64,000 nucleotides of DNA, taken from Flavonifractor hominis. Its GTDB lineage: Bacteria; Bacillota; Clostridia; Oscillospirales; Oscillospiraceae. The DNA is taken from NCBI RefSeq assembly GCF_040095835.1, contig NZ_JBBMFT010000005.1, forward strand, positions 124,001 to 188,000, written 5' to 3'. The notes under the pieces are model-generated. The model worked only from the letters and a program-made list of their open reading frames with translations. It searched no databases and had not been told where the DNA came from. Made by a program: the position numbers and the translations under genes. Numbering within the stretch: the first letter of the stretch is position 1; every line of letters starts with the position of its first letter. Of this stretch, positions 1 to 8,533 are shown one piece after another.

Positions 1-3000
1 CCAGCCCGGCGTGGACGGCGAAGGACACCTGTCCAGCGGCTACGGCTACAGCGACATCAGCTACCAGGTCCGGGAAGAGGCCTTCCGGGACATGATCATC
101 TATTACCGCAACCATCCCTCCATCCTGCTGTGGGAGTACGGCAACCAGCCGGTGCGCAACAGCACGGACGCCGAGGGGAACGAGCGGGACAACGCCCAGA
201 TCATGGATGACATCATCTCCAAGTGGGACCCCCGCAGCAAGCCCAGCAGCAAGAGCAACGACCTCTCGGAGATCGAGCCCAGCACCGTAAGCGGCCGTGA
301 GCGTACCGCCCGTGAGGGCGGCGACTACACCGCCCAGTATCTGACGGTGATCGAGACCACCGACGGCGACCGGGTGGGCAAGGGCAAGCACCCCATCGTG
401 GAGAGTGAGTATGACCGGGCCGAGGCCCCCCGCCGGGTGTGGGATAAGTACACCCCGGGTTATGAGGACTACGAGGGGCAGGGCACCTATAAGGACTTTA
501 CCTCTGAGAAGTTTGCCACCAACGCCGTCAATACCTGGCTGGCCATGACGCCGGTGTGGCACAGCGGCGGCGCCAACTGGATCTACTCCGATTCCACCAG
601 CCACGGCCGCAACTTCTCGGAAGTCACCCGCGCTACCGGCGAGGTGGACGCCGTCCGGCTGGAAAAAGAGGCCTACTGGACGCTGCAGACCATGTGGACC
701 GACGAGCCGGACTGCTACATCATCGGCCACTGGAACTACCCCGAGGGGACGGTAAAGCCGGTCTACGTCGTGTCCGACGCCAGCAGCGTGGCGCTGTTCA
801 TCAACGGGGAGCAGGTGGGCCAGACCAATACCCAGCCGGAGAATCAGTACTGCTTCGTGTTCCCCGATGTGACCTGGCAGGCCGGCACCATCAAGGCCGT
901 GGGGTACGACAAGCAGGGCCAGGAGATCTGCTCCTATGAAAAGACCACCCACGGCGCACCGGCCGCGCTGAAGCTCACCCCCATCGAGGGCCCGGACGGC
1001 CTGCTGGCGGGCGGCGACGTGATGCTGGTGGACGTGGAGGTAGTGGACGCCGAGGGCAACCGCTGCCTGACCTTTGACGGCAAGGTGTCCTTCGACGTCA
1101 GCCAGTTTACCGAGGACGGCACCGGCATCTGGCGGGGCGGCTACAGCAGCGGCTTCGGCATCTCCCAGGACAAGACCAGCGACCTCTCCTTCATCAACGA
1201 CACCGAGCTCTATGTGGAGGCGGGCATCAACCGTGTGGCCATCCGCACCACGGAGAAGGCCGGTGAGATCACCCTGGGCGCCAAAATCGTGGGCATCGGC
1301 ACCGCCGAGCCGGGGGCCGAGCTGAGCACCGAGGGCATCGACCAGATCGCCCCCGCCACGGTGAGCGTCACCTCCAAGCCGGTGGACAACACCGGCGGCG
1401 TGAGCACCACCCTGCCCACGTGCTTTGACTACGACTTCAGCGATGTGGAGTACCCCGGCATCGGCGACGGCTACATCGATCCGGGCAGCGACAATCTGGA
1501 GAGTACCTCCGCGCTCATCAAGGACTTCTCCTTTACCGGTCCCACCGGCGGTGTCAGCGGCAAACATCCGGCCAAGATCGTCAACCCCGCGGCCGCGGGC
1601 GAGCCGGTCTACAACGACAACGGCAAGGACCATCCGGAGCTGGTGTTCGGCGAGGATCTGCCCATGTACATCCTCAACGGCGACTATGTCCTGGCCCCCA
1701 ACGCCGATCAGAACTATGACGCCGGCGACTTCATCATGCTCAGCGCCGGGCGGGACATCAAGCTCACGGTGGCCTATGACGACCGCATCCAGACCAAGGC
1801 GGAATTTTTGAGCGACGACGAGCTCATCGTCCGCGACGGTGAGACGGTGAAGGGCGGCTTTGCCGATTCCGGCGACGACATCGTCATCGGCGGCGTCACC
1901 TACTCGCTGTACACCATCGATATGCTCAAGGGCGACACCATCCGCTTTACCGGCAACAAGCCCAACCCGGAGGAGGAGGGCAACCTCTTCATCATCTTCG
2001 CCAAGGAGACCCGCCTGCTGGACGAGTTCCTCTACGACGACTTTGAGATGCAGACGGCCGGGGAGAAGCCGGAGGGCTGGATCTACAGTGTGCCGGCGGG
2101 CACCGATGTGACCGTGGCCAGCACCGACGGCGCCTATGGCGAGACCAGCAACGTGATCCACCTGACCGATACCGTCACTTCCTCCGATGGCTACGCCCTC
2201 ATCAGCCGTCAGTTCTCCCCCCTGACCAGCGGACGCTACTCCATCAAGTGGAAGGTGCAGGAGAACGGGACCTCCCAGCAGTACACCCGCGTGCTGCTCC
2301 ACTCCGGCGCCCCCAGAGAGGACGCCATGGACTACAGCGGCTTCGTTCTGGAGACCTATCTCCACAACGGCAAGCTCATCTACCGCCAGCAGGCCGGACA
2401 GGACAACACCAATCAGACCCTGGGCACCATTACCCCCAACGTCTGGCACGAGGTGGAGCTGGTGGTGGATCTGGACAACAAGACCTTTGAAGCCTACATC
2501 GACGGGGTCCAGGCCGGAGAGACCAACCCCCTGACCGACACCAGCGGACGGGCCGTGGACCACATCATCATCGGTACCCGCGGCAAGGGACCGGGCGATC
2601 TGTACTTTGACGACGTCAGCGTCACCCCCCTGGGGGAGGGCACGGCCCCTGTGATCAGCGGCGAGCTGAAGGACGTGGCCGAACTGGTCAAGGGAGACAG
2701 CCGTACCCAGAGCGTCACAGTGACCCCGGACAGCGCCCAGGTCAGCGTGAGCTCCTCGGATGAAACCGTAGCCACGGCCGCCTATGAAAACGGCCAGGTG
2801 CGCGTGACGGGCGTGTCCGCCGGTGAGGCGGTCATCACCCTCCGAGCCGAGCAGGATGGCCTGAGCCGGGAGCGGCGGTTCCATGTCTCGGTGCTGGACC
2901 AGGGCCGGATCACGCTGGCGCCCATTGACGAGGTCCGGGACCTGACCGCCGGCCAGGAGCGGACCATCCCCGTCCAGGTAGACCCGGCCGACGCGGTGGT

Positions 3001-3811
3001 GGAGGTCTCCTCCAGCGCCGAGGAGATCGTCAAGGCGGTCTATGCCGACGGGCAGATCACCCTGACCGGCGTCGCCGCCGGCGAGGCCGTGATCACCGTG
3101 ACTGCCGCCAAGGAGGACTACAGCGGGGCGGAGACCACGTTTGCCGTCACCGTTCTCAGCGGCGAGGCGCAGGTGCTCTTCCAGGAGGACTTCAGCGGCT
3201 ATGAGGCCGGAACCGAGCTGGTGAGCGACGACACCTGGACCGTGACCAAGAGCCGGGAGGATAAGCTCTCGGCCACCATCGAGGAGATGGAGGTGGACGG
3301 CGTGTCCAAGCACGTGCTCCACGTGGTGGACACCGCCGACCGGGACGCGGGCAAGGGCGTGCTCAACCTGATGTGCGGCTTTGAGGCACAGCAGGGCGGG
3401 ACGCTCACCATCGAGTGGACCATGCGGGAGGCCCTGGGCGGGGAATATGTCCGCATGGTGGCCCACAACGGCGCCCCCACCGACCCCGCCGGTGACATCG
3501 ACAAGATGGACATGGAGCTCTACTTCAACCAGGGCAAGCTGGGCTACCGGAAGGTGGGCACCTCGGACACCACCCTTCTGGACATCAAGAGCGGCGGCTT
3601 TGCCACCACCACCGAGGACTGGTATCAGTTCAAGGCGGTGCTGGATCTGGACAGCCAGACCTTTGACCTGTACATCAACGGCACGCTGGAGGGCCAGGAC
3701 CTGGGCTTCCGCAGTGCCCAGACGGCGGCGGACCGGTTCATCCTCGGTTCCTCCAACTCCGCCGCATCGGACTTCTATGTCACAGACATCCGGATCTCCA
3801 CCATGGTGTGA
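1..3811 (+). CDS. Large secreted GH2-type glycoside hydrolase (5' truncated by window edge)
   Basis: The frame is open from the first bases, so the gene begins upstream; about 1,270 residues are visible. The first 240 residues resemble the C-terminal half of a GH2 (clan A) TIM barrel: HPSILLWEYGN sits where the acid/base loop is expected and PIVESEYDRA where the nucleophile loop is expected (candidate Glu codon 407-409). Next comes an Ig-like module typical of GH2 C-termini (VALFINGEQVG), then other beta-rich segments. Two LamG/concanavalin-like modules (about residues 690-880 and 1060-1266) flank two Big_2-like Ig repeats (about 885-1055). Such multimodular enzymes act outside the cell on plant or host glycans; the substrate cannot be read from sequence. 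The residue after GN is Gln (codon 146-148), where family members usually have the acid/base Glu. Confidence 0.8.
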   Translation, partial: QPGVDGEGHLSSGYGYSDISYQVREEAFRDMIIYYRNHPSILLWEYGNQPVRNSTDAEGNERDNAQIMDDIISKWDPRSKPSSKSNDLSEIEPSTVSGRERTAREGGDYTAQYLTVIETTDGDRVGKGKHPIVESEYDRAEAPRRVWDKYTPGYEDYEGQGTYKDFTSEKFATNAVNTWLAMTPVWHSGGANWIYSDSTSHGRNFSEVTRATGEVDAVRLEKEAYWTLQTMWTDEPDCYIIGHWNYPEGTVKPVYVVSDASSVALFINGEQVGQTNTQPENQYCFVFPDVTWQAGTIKAVGYDKQGQEICSYEKTTHGAPAALKLTPIEGPDGLLAGGDVMLVDVEVVDAEGNRCLTFDGKVSFDVSQFTEDGTGIWRGGYSSGFGISQDKTSDLSFINDTELYVEAGINRVAIRTTEKAGEITLGAKIVGIGTAEPGAELSTEGIDQIAPATVSVTSKPVDNTGGVSTTLPTCFDYDFSDVEYPGIGDGYIDPGSDNLESTSALIKDFSFTGPTGGVSGKHPAKIVNPAAAGEPVYNDNGKDHPELVFGEDLPMYILNGDYVLAPNADQNYDAGDFIMLSAGRDIKLTVAYDDRIQTKAEFLSDDELIVRDGETVKGGFADSGDDIVIGGVTYSLYTIDMLKGDTIRFTGNKPNPEEEGNLFIIFAKETRLLDEFLYDDFEMQTAGEKPEGWIYSVPAGTDVTVASTDGAYGETSNVIHLTDTVTSSDGYALISRQFSPLTSGRYSIKWKVQENGTSQQYTRVLLHSGAPREDAMDYSGFVLETYLHNGKLIYRQQAGQDNTNQTLGTITPNVWHEVELVVDLDNKTFEAYIDGVQAGETNPLTDTSGRAVDHIIIGTRGKGPGDLYFDDVSVTPLGEGTAPVISGELKDVAELVKGDSRTQSVTVTPDSAQVSVSSSDETVATAAYENGQVRVTGVSAGEAVITLRAEQDGLSRERRFHVSVLDQGRITLAPIDEVRDLTAGQERTIPVQVDPADAVVEVSSSAEEIVKAVYADGQITLTGVAAGEAVITVTAAKEDYSGAETTFAVTVLSGEAQVLFQEDFSGYEAGTELVSDDTWTVTKSREDKLSATIEEMEVDGVSKHVLHVVDTADRDAGKGVLNLMCGFEAQQGGTLTIEWTMREALGGEYVRMVAHNGAPTDPAGDIDKMDMELYFNQGKLGYRKVGTSDTTLLDIKSGGFATTTEDWYQFKAVLDLDSQTFDLYINGTLEGQDLGFRSAQTAADRFILGSSNSAASDFYVTDIRISTMV

Positions 3812-3824
3812 GTTCCAAACCCAA

Positions 3825-3861
3825 ACACGCGCCGCGGACACAGTCCGCGGCGCGTGTTTTT
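3825..3861 (+). terminator. Rho-independent terminator of the GH2 gene
   Basis: A perfect 15-bp stem (ACACGCGCCGCGGAC and its complement) with a 3-nt loop is followed by a T run. It lies 14 bp after the stop codon. Confidence 0.85.
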
Positions 3862-3917
3862 GCGCTGGTTGGCATGGCCGGTTCACAAAGTGTTTACAAT
3901 TACGGCAGGCAATCCCC

Positions 3918-3946
3918 TTGACTTCACGGCGGGAGCGTCGTAATAT
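3918..3946 (+). promoter_or_regulatory. Sigma-A promoter of the marR-ABC exporter operon
   Basis: TTGACT (3918-3923), a 17-bp spacer and TAATAT (3941-3946) form a near-consensus promoter 50 bp before the marR start. The perfect palindrome TAACAATGTTA at 3965-3975 lies just downstream of the predicted +1 and is a plausible MarR operator, which would give autoregulation of the operon. Confidence 0.65.
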
Positions 3947-3995
3947 AGTTGTCACGCTAATAGATAACAATGTTAAGAATTAAGGCGGTGACAAA

Positions 3996-4454
3996 ATGCA
4001 AGAGGAACTGGTGACCCAGCTCAGCGGAGCCCTCCACCGGCTGGCCCGTGTCCGCTACAGCCTGCCCATGGGCGGGCTGCCTATGGGGGAGTTTTTCATG
4101 CTGCAGCTCATCCAGCACCGGGAGGGCACAGGTCCGGACAGACGGAAGGTGTATGTCTCCCAGCTGACCCAGTGCACCCACGTGTCGGCGCCGGCGGTGT
4201 CCCGCACGCTGCGGCGGCTGGAGGGCAAGGGGCTGGTCCAGCGGCAGACCGACCCGGAGGACCGGCGCACCACCTACGTGGTGCTGACCGGGGACGGCCT
4301 GGCCCTGCTGGAGGTATGCCGGCAGCAGATGGAGGAGCTGGGGCGCCGTGTGGTGGCGCGCATGGGGAGCGAGGAGCTGAGCGCCCTGGCGGCCCAGCTG
4401 GACCGGCTGACCGATACCGTTCAGGAAGAACGGAAGAAGATGTCTGTGGAATAA
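3996..4454 (+). CDS. MarR family transcriptional regulator
   Basis: A 152-residue protein of normal MarR length. The central winged helix reads YVSQLTQCTHVSAPAVSRTLRRLEGKGLVQRQTDPEDRRTTYVVLT, presented here only as a pattern: helix-turn-helix at about residues 52-78 and a wing with the hallmark DPEDRRT. MarR dimers usually repress neighbouring efflux genes and release DNA on binding small phenolic or drug-like ligands. It is followed after 12 bp by two ABC exporter genes, so it most likely controls them and itself. The start is set by AAGGCGGTG about 6 bp upstream of ATG. Effector unknown. Confidence 0.88.
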   Translation: MQEELVTQLSGALHRLARVRYSLPMGGLPMGEFFMLQLIQHREGTGPDRRKVYVSQLTQCTHVSAPAVSRTLRRLEGKGLVQRQTDPEDRRTTYVVLTGDGLALLEVCRQQMEELGRRVVARMGSEELSALAAQLDRLTDTVQEERKKMSVE

Positions 4455-4466
4455 GGAGCGAATGGC

Positions 4467-6626
4467 ATGGGAAATATCCTGAGATATTTGAAAAAGCACG
4501 TGGGCATGGTCCTGCTCATCCTGGTGCTGCTGTGCGTGCAGGCCTACTGTGACCTGACGCTGCCCCGGTACACGTCGGACATTGTGGACGTAGGGATCCA
4601 GCAGAGCGGCGTGGAGCGGGTGACCCCGGAGCGGATGCGGGGGAGCACCCTGGAGGCGCTGAGCCTGTTTCTGAGCGACGAGGACGAGGCGGCCCTCCGG
4701 GCGGCCTATACCGCGGACGGCAACGGGGACTATGTCCTCACGGAGACCGACGGGGACACGCTGGACCGGCTGGATGAGCAGCTGGGCCTGCCCATGGTGG
4801 CCCTCTACCAGATGGAGCAGCAGGGGATGGACCCGGCCGCCCTGGTGGGACAGGCCGAACAGATGGGCCGGGCGGCCTTCAAGGCCCAGCTCATGGAGCA
4901 GATGCAGGCCATGGCCGACCAGTACGGCGCCACCGCCGGGACCATGACCGACCAGATGGCCATCTTGTTCGTCCAGCAGGAGTATGAGGCCATGGGGGTG
5001 GATCTGCACGCCCTCCAGCGCAGCTATCTGCTGACCACCGGCGGCAAGATGCTGGCCCTCACCCTGCTGATGGTGGCCGCCGCCATTACGGCGGGCATGC
5101 TGGCCTCCCGGGTGGCGGCCAGCGTGGGCATGGAGCTGCGGGGCCAGGTGTTCCGCAAGGTGGTCGGCTTCTCCAACGCGGAGATCGACCGCTTCTCCAC
5201 CGCATCCCTCATCACCCGCTCCACCAACGACATCCAGCAGATCCAGATGGTAGTGGTCATGCTGCTGCGCCTGGTGCTCTACGCCCCCATCATCGGCATC
5301 GGCGGCATCGTGCGGGTGGCCACCACCCGCACCGGCATGGGCTGGATCATCGCCGTGGCGGTGGGTGTGCTGCTGGTGCTGGTGGCGGTGCTGATGACGG
5401 TGGCCATGCCAAAGTTCAAGAAGATGCAGACCCTCATCGACCGGGTCAACCTGGTCTCCCGGGAGATCCTCACCGGCCTGCCGGTGATCCGCGCCTTCAG
5501 CCGGGAGGAGTATGAGCGCCAGCGCTTTGACAAGGCCAACCGGGACCTGATGGGCACCCAGCTGTTCACCAACCGCACCATGAGTATGATGATGCCCATC
5601 ATGATGCTCATCATGAACGGCATCTCGGTGCTCATCGTGTGGGCGGGGGCCCACGGGGTGGATCTGGGCACCATGCAGGTGGGCGACATGATCGCCTTCA
5701 TCACCTACACCATGCAGATCGTCATGGCCTTTTTGATGATCTCGGTGGTATCCATCATGCTGCCCCGGGCGGGCGTGTCCGCCAAGCGTATCCAGGAGGT
5801 GCTGGACACCGTGCCCTCCATCCACGACCCGGAGCCCGGCAAGAATAAGGACGAGAGCCGGCAGGAGTGGCGGGGCGAGGTGTGCTTTGAGGACGTGTCC
5901 TTCCGCTACCCAGACGCCCAGGCCGACGTGCTGGAGCACATCTCCTTCACCGCAAAGCCCGGCCAGACCACCGCCATCATCGGCTCCACCGGCAGCGGCA
6001 AGTCCACGCTGCTCAATCTGATCCCCCGGTTCTTTGACGTGAGCTACGGGCGCATCACCATCGACGGGGTGGACATCCGGAACCTGTCGCTGCACAAGCT
6101 CCACAGCCTGCTGGGGTATGTGCCCCAGAAAGGGGTGCTCTTCTCGGGCACCATTGAGAGCAACCTGAAGTTCGGCGGGGCGGACATCACCGACGAGGCT
6201 ATGCGCCAGGCGGCGGTCATCGCCCAGGCCGACGACTTCATCGACGCCAAGCCCGAGGGCTACGCCTCCCCCATCGCCCAGGGGGGCACCAACGTGTCCG
6301 GCGGCCAGAAGCAGCGGCTGTCCATCGCACGGGCGGTGGCAAAGGACCCCAAGGTCTATCTGTTTGACGACTCCTTCTCCGCCCTGGACTACAAGACCGA
6401 CGCGGCCCTGCGCCGGGCCCTGGGCGAGCAGGTGAAGGACGCCGCCGTTATCATCGTGGCCCAGCGCATCTCCACCATCCTCCACGCCCAGCAGATCATC
6501 GTGCTGGACGAGGGGCGCATCGCAGGCATCGGCACCCATGAGGAGCTGATGGCCAGCTGCCCCACCTATCAGGAGATCGCCCGGAGCCAGCTGTCGGAAG
6601 CGGAATTGGGAGGTGCAGGCGCATGA
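4467..6626 (+). CDS. Heterodimeric ABC exporter subunit with degenerate ATP site
   Basis: 719 residues: an N-terminal six-helix ABC exporter membrane domain fused to a nucleotide-binding domain. About 150 extra residues (roughly 35-190) sit between the first two membrane helices, as in the extracellular domain of some BmrCD-type exporters. Walker A is GSTGSGKST (506-514) and the signature is VSGGQKQ. Walker B ends FDDSFSALD, so the catalytic Glu position is Asp635. This marks it as the non-canonical partner of a heterodimer. Its stop codon overlaps the start of the canonical partner (ATGA-type overlap), supporting coupled translation. Likely exports drugs or lipids under control of the upstream MarR; substrate unknown. 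Confidence 0.88.
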   Translation: MGNILRYLKKHVGMVLLILVLLCVQAYCDLTLPRYTSDIVDVGIQQSGVERVTPERMRGSTLEALSLFLSDEDEAALRAAYTADGNGDYVLTETDGDTLDRLDEQLGLPMVALYQMEQQGMDPAALVGQAEQMGRAAFKAQLMEQMQAMADQYGATAGTMTDQMAILFVQQEYEAMGVDLHALQRSYLLTTGGKMLALTLLMVAAAITAGMLASRVAASVGMELRGQVFRKVVGFSNAEIDRFSTASLITRSTNDIQQIQMVVVMLLRLVLYAPIIGIGGIVRVATTRTGMGWIIAVAVGVLLVLVAVLMTVAMPKFKKMQTLIDRVNLVSREILTGLPVIRAFSREEYERQRFDKANRDLMGTQLFTNRTMSMMMPIMMLIMNGISVLIVWAGAHGVDLGTMQVGDMIAFITYTMQIVMAFLMISVVSIMLPRAGVSAKRIQEVLDTVPSIHDPEPGKNKDESRQEWRGEVCFEDVSFRYPDAQADVLEHISFTAKPGQTTAIIGSTGSGKSTLLNLIPRFFDVSYGRITIDGVDIRNLSLHKLHSLLGYVPQKGVLFSGTIESNLKFGGADITDEAMRQAAVIAQADDFIDAKPEGYASPIAQGGTNVSGGQKQRLSIARAVAKDPKVYLFDDSFSALDYKTDAALRRALGEQVKDAAVIIVAQRISTILHAQQIIVLDEGRIAGIGTHEELMASCPTYQEIARSQLSEAELGGAGA

Positions 6627-8473
6627 GTGAAAAACATACCATGTCCCGGCCCCGGGGCCCCATGGGCCACCGCGGCCCGGGCGTGCCCGGCGAGAAGGCC
6701 AAGGACTTCAAGGGCACCGTGAAGAAGCTGCTGCGCCACATGGGGCGCTTCAAGCTCCAGCTGGCCCTGGTGGGGCTCTTCGCTGTGTGCTCCACCATCT
6801 TCAACATCGTAGGGCCCAAGGTGCTCTCCCAGGCCACCACCGAGATCTTTACCGGCCTGGTGGCCAAGGTCCAGGGCACCGGCGGCATCGACTTCGGCAA
6901 GATCGGCCGCATCCTGATCGTGCTGCTGGTGCTCTACCTCATCAGCGCCGGCTTCTCCCTGCTCCAGGGCTGGATCATGAGCGGAGTCACCCAAAAGACC
7001 TGCTACGGCCTGCGGCGGGACATCTCGGAAAAGATCCACCGCATGCCCATGAAATACTTTGAGTCCCGCACGGTGGGCGAGGTCCTCTCCCGCATCACCA
7101 ACGACGTGGACACCCTGGGCCAGAGCCTCAACCAGTCGGTGACCACCCTCATCACCTCGGTGACCACCCTCATCGGCGTGCTGGTGATGATGCTCACCAT
7201 CTCCCCCCTCATGACCCTCATCGCCCTGGTGATCCTGCCGGTGTCGGCGGGCCTGGTGATGCTGGTGGTCAAGCACAGCCAGAAGTACTTCGTGGCCCAG
7301 CAGAAGTACCTGGGCAAGATCAACGGCCAGGTGGAGGAGACCTACTCCGGCCACAGCGTGGTGCGGGCCTTCAACCGGGAAGAGGAAGTGATCCGGGAGT
7401 TTGACGAGACCAACGCCGTGCTCTTCAAGTCGGCCTGGCTGAGCCAGTTCCTCTCGGGCATGATGCAGCCCATCATGACCTTCGTGGGCAACCTGGGCTA
7501 TGTGGCCGTGGCCGTGGCCGGCTCCATGCTGGCGGTGGCCGGTGCCATCACCGTGGGCGATATCCAGGCCTTCATCCAGTACCTGCGGCAGTTCACCCAG
7601 CCGGTGACCCAGATCGCCCAGGTGTCCAATATGCTCCAGTCCATGGCCGCCGCCGCCGAGCGGGTGTTTGAGTTTTTGGCCGAGGAGGAGGAGAGCCAGA
7701 GCGACGCCTGCCCCGTGCCCGCCGAGCAGCTCACCGGCGCGGTGGAGTTTGACCACGTGAAGTTCGGCTATGTGCCGGAAAAGACCATCATCCACGACTT
7801 CTCCGCCAAGGTGGAGCCGGGCCAGACGGTGGCCATCGTGGGTCCCACCGGCGCGGGCAAGACCACCATGGTCAAGCTGCTCATGCGGTTCTACGACGTG
7901 GACGCCGGCGCCATCCGGGTGGACGGCCACGACGTGCGGGAGTTCAACCGCACCAAACTGCGGGAGGCCTTCGGCATGGTGCTCCAGGACACCTGGCTGT
8001 TCAAGGGCACCATTATGGAGAACATCCGCTACGGCCGGCTGGACGCCACCGATGAGGAGGTCATGGCCGCGGCCAAGGCGGCCCACGTCCACCACTTCAT
8101 CCAGACCCTCCCCGGGGGCTACCAGATGGAGCTCAACGAGGACGCCTCCAACGTCTCCCAGGGGCAGAAGCAGCTGCTCACCATCGCTCGGGCTATCCTG
8201 GCGGACAACCGGATTTTGATCCTGGACGAGGCCACCTCCTCGGTGGATACCCGCACCGAGCACCTGATCCAGGCCGCCATGAACAACCTGATGAAGGGGC
8301 GCACCAGCTTCGTCATCGCCCACCGGCTGTCCACCATCAAGGAGGCCGACCTCATCCTGGTGATGAAGGACGGCGACATCGTGGAACAGGGCACCCACCA
8401 GCAGCTGCTGGACAAGGGCGGCTTCTACGCGGGACTCTACAACGCCCAGTTTGAAGAGAGCGAGGCATCCTGA
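6623..8473 (+). CDS. Heterodimeric ABC exporter subunit with canonical Walker B
   Basis: 616 residues, with a Pro/Gly/Arg-rich cytoplasmic N-terminus (about 45 residues), a six-helix exporter membrane domain and a C-terminal ATPase. Walker A is GPTGAGKTT, Walker B is ILDEATSSVD with catalytic Glu536, and the signature is NVSQGQKQ. Together with the preceding gene this gives one consensus and one degenerate ATP site, the usual asymmetry of BmrCD/LmrCD-type heterodimeric exporters. It overlaps the upstream gene by 4 bp and is the last gene of the marR operon, followed by a strong terminator. Confidence 0.9.
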   Translation: MSEKHTMSRPRGPMGHRGPGVPGEKAKDFKGTVKKLLRHMGRFKLQLALVGLFAVCSTIFNIVGPKVLSQATTEIFTGLVAKVQGTGGIDFGKIGRILIVLLVLYLISAGFSLLQGWIMSGVTQKTCYGLRRDISEKIHRMPMKYFESRTVGEVLSRITNDVDTLGQSLNQSVTTLITSVTTLIGVLVMMLTISPLMTLIALVILPVSAGLVMLVVKHSQKYFVAQQKYLGKINGQVEETYSGHSVVRAFNREEEVIREFDETNAVLFKSAWLSQFLSGMMQPIMTFVGNLGYVAVAVAGSMLAVAGAITVGDIQAFIQYLRQFTQPVTQIAQVSNMLQSMAAAAERVFEFLAEEEESQSDACPVPAEQLTGAVEFDHVKFGYVPEKTIIHDFSAKVEPGQTVAIVGPTGAGKTTMVKLLMRFYDVDAGAIRVDGHDVREFNRTKLREAFGMVLQDTWLFKGTIMENIRYGRLDATDEEVMAAAKAAHVHHFIQTLPGGYQMELNEDASNVSQGQKQLLTIARAILADNRILILDEATSSVDTRTEHLIQAAMNNLMKGRTSFVIAHRLSTIKEADLILVMKDGDIVEQGTHQQLLDKGGFYAGLYNAQFEESEAS

Positions 8474-8480
8474 AAACAAA

Positions 8481-8516
8481 AAAACGCCCTGCAGCCGTAC
8501 GGCTGCAGGGCGTTTT
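8481..8516. terminator. Bidirectional terminator between convergent genes
   Basis: A 36-bp perfect palindrome centred on GCAGCCGTACGGCTGC has A4 on the left and a T run on the right. It can end both the ABC operon (+) and the SLH hydrolase gene (-). Confidence 0.9.
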
Positions 8517-8533
8517 TATGCAGATGGGAAGGA

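Noticed and set aside
3957..8479. Two long minus-strand ORFs over the marR and ABC genes
   Set aside because: Shadows of well-defined ABC exporter genes with intact Walker motifs on the plus strand.
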